32,632 nt of DNA from Brenneria salicis ATCC 15712 = DSM 30166 (GTDB lineage: Bacteria > Pseudomonadota > Gammaproteobacteria > Enterobacterales > Enterobacteriaceae), in the NCBI RefSeq assembly GCF_003315515.1, contig NZ_QNRY01000041.1, positions 1 to 32,632 of the forward strand, read 5' to 3'. The notes under the pieces were generated by a model. It was given only the letters and a program-made list of their open reading frames with translations, ran no database searches and had not been told where the DNA came from. Numbering within the stretch: position 1 is the first letter of the stretch; the number at the start of each line of letters is the position of its first letter. A program made the translations under genes and the position numbers. Below, piece after piece: positions 28,603 through 32,632 of this stretch.

Positions 28603-29555
28603 ATGACCCAACCCGTGATTGTGATCCACGGCGGCGCTGGCGCGTTGACGCGCTCGGCGATGAGCGAGGAAAAAGAGCGGCGCTATCTGGCTGCGCTGAC
28701 GGAGATTGTTGCCCGCGGACAAAACATTCTGGCGCAGAATGGCAGCGCGCTGGATGCGGTGACCGAGGCCGTTCGGTTGCTCGAAGAGTGTCCGTTGTTC
28801 AACGCCGGACGCGGTTCGGTGTTCACCCATAATGCAACCCACGAACTGGACGCCAGCATCATGGATGGCCGTAGTCTGGATGCTGGCGCGGTCAGTTGCG
28901 TCAGCCATATTCGCAATCCGGTGCTGGCGGCACGTACCGTGCTGGAACAGAGCCAGCATGTGATGTTCACCGCCGAAGGCGCGGAAGCGTTCGCGCGCCA
29001 GCATGATCTTGAGATGGTCGAACCGGTATTTTCTCGACGCAAGAGCGCCGCCAGCAATTGCATAATGCGCAAGCCGGGGAAGGAAAAGTCGTGCTGGATC
29101 ATGATGGTCAAACCAACGGCGACCCCATCGATCCCGATCGCAAGTACGGCACCGTCGGCGCTGTCGCGCTGGACAGCGCGGGTAATCTGGCGGCGGCGAC
29201 CTCAACCGGCGGCATGACCAACAAAAAAGCCGGACGCGTTGGCGATAGCCCGATCATCGGCGCGGGCTGTTACGCAAACAACCAGACGGTGGCCGTATCC
29301 TGTACCGGCACAGGCGAAATCTTTATGCGCACCGTCGCCGCCTACGATGTTTCGGCACTGATGGATTATGCCGGTCTGACGCTGGAACAGGCCTGTAATC
29401 GTGTGGTGATGAAGAAACTGGTGCAACTGGACGGCAGCGGCGGCCTCATTGCGGTCGATCATCACGGCAATATTGCGCTGCCGTTTAACAGTGAAGGGAT
29501 GTATCGCGGTTATGGCTATGTCGGGCAGGCCCCCATCGCGGCTATTTACCGCTGA
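28603..29555 (+). pseudogene. iaaA: Isoaspartyl peptidase/L-asparaginase IaaA, frameshifted
   Basis: Ntn-hydrolase (T2 family) that hydrolyses beta-aspartyl dipeptides and asparagine after self-cleavage. The first part (28603 to about 29026) gives MTQPVIVIHGGAGAL ... [11 protein letters not shown]. The reading frame then changes and the second part runs from about 29027 to 29555, with [18 protein letters not shown] continuing the homology. One missing base in the GG at 29025-29026 (probably GGG before) explains it; repaired length is 317 residues, E. coli IaaA having 321. The catalytic Thr of [26 protein letters not shown] and GTGEIF are intact in the second part. Unrepaired, the first frame reads on to 29217 as nonsense and lacks the nucleophile. 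E. coli also keeps iaaA next to gsiABCD. Confidence 0.85.
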
Positions 29556-29565
29556 TGCCCGTTTA

Positions 29566-29619
29566 GCGCCATTCAGCCCGGTCTGCCGCCGCGAGGTGAC
29601 GGGCCGGAATGAATGGCGC
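29566..29619. repeat. Inverted repeat after iaaA
   Basis: GCGCCATTCA (29566-29575) and TGAATGGCGC (29610-29619) are perfect 10-bp inverted copies. Inside them GCCCG (29576-29580) can pair with CGGGC (29600-29604). It makes a long stem ten bases after the iaaA stop. It could end the operon transcript, though no T tract follows. Confidence 0.55.
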
Positions 29620-29642
29620 CAACATCATGGCGACGCGCCATT

Positions 29643-29654
29643 ATGATGCATCAT
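29643..29654. promoter_or_regulatory. Candidate operator palindrome, copy 2
   Basis: ATGATGCATCAT, identical to the site at 20214-20225, lies 184 bases before the lysR start in the iaaA-lysR gap. The following GCT extends a 10-base match with the third, partial site at 20264-20273. The remaining gap to 29837 shows CT-rich sequence and nothing else I recognise. Confidence 0.45.
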
Positions 29655-29837
29655 GCTCCATCGATAAGCATTCCCCTATCCCCATCGCTCTTCTCTTCAC
29701 CCTCACTCCGGCACGGTATCCGCGCGCGCCACGCCACTACCGAACATGGCGTAATAATTGCATGACATCGTGATTGTCCGAGCCTTTCTCACGGTGTCCC
29801 ACCGAAGAAACCCCCGTTGAAACCGGAGCATGCGATC

Positions 29838-30746
29838 ATGCGTTTACGCCACATCGAAATCTTTCAGGCCATTGTTCAGGCTGGCACGATCAGCGGTGCC
29901 GCACGTCTGCTCAATGTTTCCCAGCCGAATGTCAGCCGGGTGCTCAGCCACGCGGAGCAACAGCTTGGTTTCGCCTTATTCGAGCGACACGCCCAGGGCA
30001 TGGTCGTGACGTCGGAAGGTCGCCGCTTAATCCCCAAGGTACAGGAGCTATTCAGCCAGCTACACAACATCAGCCTGCTGACCGAACAAATCAAAACCGG
30101 GAAAGAACAATAGGTTCGTCTGGGCGCGGCCCACGCGTTCGGACAAATGATCGCCGCACCCGCGTTGGTTGAGTTTCGTAAGCAGGCCACGCGGGTCAAT
30201 GTCGAACTGGTTACGGAGCATTTCAGTACCCTGTGCCAGAACATCCTGCAAGATCAACTTGATTTCGCGTTGATTTTTGGTCAGCAAGTGCCATCGGAAC
30301 TGCTGGCGGAGCCGTTGTTTCAATCGACCATGGTGGCGCTGCTTCCCAAAGACAGCCCGATAAACGGCCCGGTATCGCTGGAATGGCTATGCAACAACAA
30401 CCTGCTGATGATGCAGCTACACGACCCGCTCGGACAGGTGCTGCATCGGGCATTGCGCGACAAAGCCCTACAGCCTGCCGCCTCGTTGTACATCAAAACG
30501 TATTCCGTCATCGCCGATATGGTGCTGGCAGGCGGCGGCGTGGGCGTGGTGGATCTCTTCACGGCGTGTCGTTACGCCGATCAGCTTAAAATCGTCCCGA
30601 ACGATCAGCCTCTGCCGTTTGAAGTTACGCTGATTAGTCGCCGCGACAATCCGCAGTCGCGGGCAACCTTACAGTTGAAACAAATGATGAAGCGCAAATG
30701 CTGGGAAATCGCGCGCCAGAACGAAGCGCTGTTGCACGCCGCATAA
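29838..30746 (+). pseudogene. LysR-family transcriptional regulator with internal amber codon
   Basis: The start MRLRHIEIFQAIVQAG opens a standard LysR protein: winged helix-turn-helix at about 17-36 (GTISGAARLLNVSQPNVSRVL), then FALFERHAQGMVVTSEGRRL. At 30111-30113 a TAG follows AAA GAA CAA and ends the frame after 91 codons. The same frame continues without further stops to 30746, giving VRLGAAHAFGQ and a full effector-binding domain to about residue 302. One substitution would restore it. The truncated product keeps the DNA-binding domain and part of the linker helix but no ligand domain. It lies at the end of the peptide operon on the same strand and is its likely regulator. Confidence 0.85.
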
Positions 30747-30855
30747 CTCGCCAGACAGCACATCATGAGCATTTATCCGCCGTTCATCAGATGATCCACT
30801 TATGCCTGTTGGCCGGACGACGGATTTTCTCCTACCGCGTGCCGGGACTCAACGC

Positions 30856-30861
30856 TATAAT
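30856..30861 (+). promoter_or_regulatory. -10 box of the yicC promoter
   Basis: A perfect TATAAT lies 32 bases before the yicC ATG. The -35 region (near 30833-30838) is poor, so strength is uncertain. Confidence 0.5.
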
Positions 30862-30893
30862 CCCTTCATCATTTGCTCTACAGGTATGCACCA

Positions 30894-31757
30894 ATGATCC
30901 GCAGCATGACCGCTTACGCCCGCCGAGAAATCAAGGGTAACTGGGGAAGCGCAGCCTGGGAACTGCGTTCTGTTAACCAGCGCTATCTGGAAACCTACAT
31001 CCGTTTGCCAGAACAATTCCGCAGTCTGGAACCCGTTATTCGCGACCGTATCCGCGCGCGGCTAACCCGCGGTAAAATTGAATGCAATCTGCGTTTCGAT
31101 CTGGACCCACGCGCACAAAGCTCGCTGATTTTGAATGAAAATCTGGCAAAACAACTGGTGAGTGCGGCTAACTGGGTAAAAATGCAGAGCGATGAAGGTG
31201 AAATCAACCCGGTCGATATTCTGCGCTGGCCTGGCGTGATGGCTGCGGAAGAACAGGATCTGGATGCCATCAGCGCCGAATTGTTACAGGGCTTGAATAA
31301 CGCGCTGGATGATTTCATCACCGCGCGGGAAAGTGAAGGCAACGCGCTGAAAGCCCTGATTGAACAGCGTCTGGCTGGCGTCAGCGCCGAAGTCGTCAAA
31401 GTCCGCGCACAGATGCCGAACATCCTGCAATGGCAGCGCGAACGCCTGCTCAACAAGCTGGAAGAGGCGCAGGTTCAGTTGGAAAATAACCGACTGGAAC
31501 AGGAACTGGTGATTATGGCGCAACGCGTTGATGTGGCGGAAGAACTGGACAGGCTTGAAGCCCACGTCGCTGAAACCTACAAAATCCTGAAGAAAGAAGA
31601 AGCCGTTGGCCGTCGTCTGGATTTCATGATGCAGGAATTCAACCGCGAATCTAACACGTTGGCCTCTAAATCCATCAATGCCGACGTTACCACCTCTGCA
31701 ATTGAATTGAAGGTGCTGATTGAGCAGATGCGGGAGCAGATCCAGAATATTGAGTAA
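30894..31757 (+). CDS. yicC: YicC-family endoribonuclease
   Basis: Protein of 287 residues beginning MIRSMTAYARREIKGNWGSA and ending VLIEQMREQIQNIE, very close to E. coli YicC. The family has an N-terminal YicC_N domain and a C-terminal DUF1732 domain (RVDVAEELDRLEAHVAE, GRRLDFMMQEFNRESNTLASKS). E. coli YicC has been described as an endoribonuclease acting on small RNAs such as RyhB. I start at the ATG at 30894, as 30873 would add seven residues with no family support. In E. coli it is next to rph; here 11.6 kb intervene. Its 3' end is a known integration site, and an integrase follows. Confidence 0.95.
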   Translation: MIRSMTAYARREIKGNWGSAAWELRSVNQRYLETYIRLPEQFRSLEPVIRDRIRARLTRGKIECNLRFDLDPRAQSSLILNENLAKQLVSAANWVKMQSDEGEINPVDILRWPGVMAAEEQDLDAISAELLQGLNNALDDFITARESEGNALKALIEQRLAGVSAEVVKVRAQMPNILQWQRERLLNKLEEAQVQLENNRLEQELVIMAQRVDVAEELDRLEAHVAETYKILKKEEAVGRRLDFMMQEFNRESNTLASKSINADVTTSAIELKVLIEQMREQIQNIE

Positions 31758-31961
31758 ATTATTTTAAAGCCCACCAAAATACATAAGCCCATGTTAAATG
31801 GGCTTTTTTATTAAAATCATAGTCTATTGAAGACTACTTAGATTCATTAAAAACCACCAACAAGTGGGGAGTAAAACGGGGAGCTTTTTTTGCTTTACTA
31901 GTCTCATCTGCCAGTTTATAACCATATACCCCCCACAACGATTTTTCATCAGGATAGGTAT
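31758..31961. other. Presumed attL side junction between yicC and the integrase
   Basis: This gap contains the yicC terminator, AT-rich sequence, two GGGGAG blocks near 31866 and 31879, and the integrase ribosome site AGGATAGGT. The left attachment site is expected within the last codons of yicC or just after them, by analogy with islands known at this locus. The matching repeat would lie outside the window, so the exact core cannot be given. Confidence 0.4.
31785..31810 (+). terminator. Rho-independent terminator after yicC
   Basis: AAGCCCA (31785-31791) pairs with TGGGCTT (31799-31805) around TGTTAAA and is followed by a run of T to 31809. It is 28 bases after the yicC stop. Confidence 0.85.
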
Positions 31962-32564
31962 ATGGCCTCACTCACTGCCAGGACAGTTCAGGCTCTCATC
32001 AAAGCAGGTCAGCCAGGAAAGTATGGTGATGGGCGTGGTTTGTATCTGAAAGTCCCACCTAAAGGTGAGCCGTATTGGATGCTTCGATACACAATCGGCT
32101 CTAAGAGACGAGAAATCACATTAGGTAAGGTATCTCATCTATCTCTGTCCGAGGTACGTAGCCTCGCTGAAGATACCCGAAGAAAAGTCGCCACAGGGGA
32201 TGATCCTATTGCTGAACGGAAACTTAACAGACCTAAGCAACTGACCACAGTAGATGGACTGTTTGAAGACTGGCACAAAGACCTCGTTAAACGATTAAAA
32301 CATCCTCACATACCTGAACGGGTTTACCGGAAAGATATTGCCCCTACTATAGGTAGACTTGCCTTGGTAAAAGTTAACCCCCTCGATGTTCGGTCGATCC
32401 TGCAAAAAATTACAGATAGCGGAAGACCAACCATTTCAAATGATGCCCTACTCTACATGAAGCAACTCTTCGACCACGGCATTAAGCTTGGTCTGCTTCA
32501 GAGCAACCCAGCAATGGCGTTCAAGGTCAATGATTGTAGTGGAATACTGAATTTGGCCACCTGA
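31962..32564 (+). pseudogene. int: Tyrosine integrase (DUF4102/P4 type), truncated by an IS
   Basis: The frame begins MASLTARTVQALIKAGQPGKYGDGRGLYLKV, the arm-binding DUF4102 domain (about 1-90), followed by the SAM-like core-binding domain (about 97-190, TVDGLFEDWHKDLVKRLKHP to KLGLLQSNPAMAFKVND). A complete enzyme has about 400 residues with a catalytic domain carrying the R-H-x-x-R-H-Y residues. Here homology ends near residue 191 (base 32534), where the left end of an insertion sequence starts; the last nine codons are IS sequence. The protein therefore lacks its catalytic domain and should be inactive. The start has a good AGGATAGGT. Position right after yicC matches integrases of yicC-targeted islands. 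Confidence 0.88.
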
Positions 32565-32632
32565 ACAGAGGTGATATGCTCACCTCAGAACAACACAGGT
32601 GCTCCAATGAAAAAAAGAAATTTTAGTGCAGA
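32535..32632 (+). mobile_element. Left end of an IS3-family insertion sequence (partial)
   Basis: The integrase frame breaks off and TGTAGTGGAATACTG begins at about 32535. It looks like an IS3-family terminal repeat (5'-TG), followed by a short leader and a small transposase reading frame at 32607. The right end, target duplication and second frame lie beyond the window. Assignment rests on the TG end, on the position in a broken gene, and on my recollection of OrfA proteins beginning MKKRNFSA. Confidence 0.65.
32607..32632 (+). CDS. IS3-family OrfA start (partial, runs off window)
   Basis: ATG at 32607 opens the frame MKKRNFSA, cut off by the window end. AGGTG lies upstream. Such a basic start is common for the helix-turn-helix OrfA of IS3-family elements, which with OrfB makes the transposase through programmed frameshifting. 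Confidence 0.55.

Noticed and set aside
28990..29060. Programmed ribosomal frameshift in iaaA
   Set aside because: No slippery heptamer, stop codon context or stimulatory structure; IaaA enzymes are not known to need recoding.

Overview
The window looks like the chromosome of a plant-associated enterobacterium, most likely Pectobacteriaceae (Pectobacterium, Brenneria or a neighbour). The genus is inferred from overall protein similarity and gene order, not proven. The backbone waaA-coaD / mutM-rpmG-rpmB-radC / coaBC-dut-slmA / pyrE-rph / yicC matches the E. coli map. Non-backbone DNA lies on both sides of this core and between rph and yicC.

Region 1 (1-9643, AT-rich, all on +) is the LPS core operon. 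A non-coding leader carries a JUMPStart/ops element (229-267), the RfaH loading signal. It is followed by the O-antigen ligase waaL, the heptose-modifying waaQ, waaG and waaP, the galactosyltransferase waaB, two tandem GT8 hexosyltransferases, and two very AT-rich GT2-type transferases that probably set the strain-specific outer core. Base composition changes sharply at waaA (9810).

Region 2 (9810-19274) is housekeeping DNA: waaA and coaD (+); a GT4 glycosyltransferase, mutM, rpmG, rpmB and radC (-); coaBC, dut and slmA (+); pyrE and rph (-). The rpmB promoter and a long leader hairpin, the rpmG terminator and the rph -10 box can be read directly.

Region 3 (19393-30746) is an insertion of about 11.6 kb between rph and yicC, which are neighbours in E. 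coli. It holds a yidH-yidG pair (DUF202 membrane proteins), then a long + strand operon: L-Ala-D/L-Glu epimerase, a Gsi-type peptide ABC importer (gsiABCD), a DmpA-type aminopeptidase (S58), a DppA-type D-aminopeptidase (M55), an isoaspartyl peptidase (IaaA), and a LysR regulator at the end. The enzymes share one theme: import and dismantling of peptides with D-, beta- or isoaspartyl linkages. Three genes are damaged (gsiD N-terminal frameshift, iaaA frameshift, lysR amber codon), so the locus looks as if it is decaying. A 12-bp palindrome, ATGATGCATCAT, occurs both upstream of the operon and upstream of lysR, and is a candidate operator.

Region 4 (30894-32632) is yicC, its terminator, and directly downstream the left end of an integrated element. 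A P4/MGI-type tyrosine integrase is cut off after its core-binding domain by the left end of an IS3-family insertion sequence that runs off the window. The yicC 3' end is a known integration site for mobilizable genomic islands.
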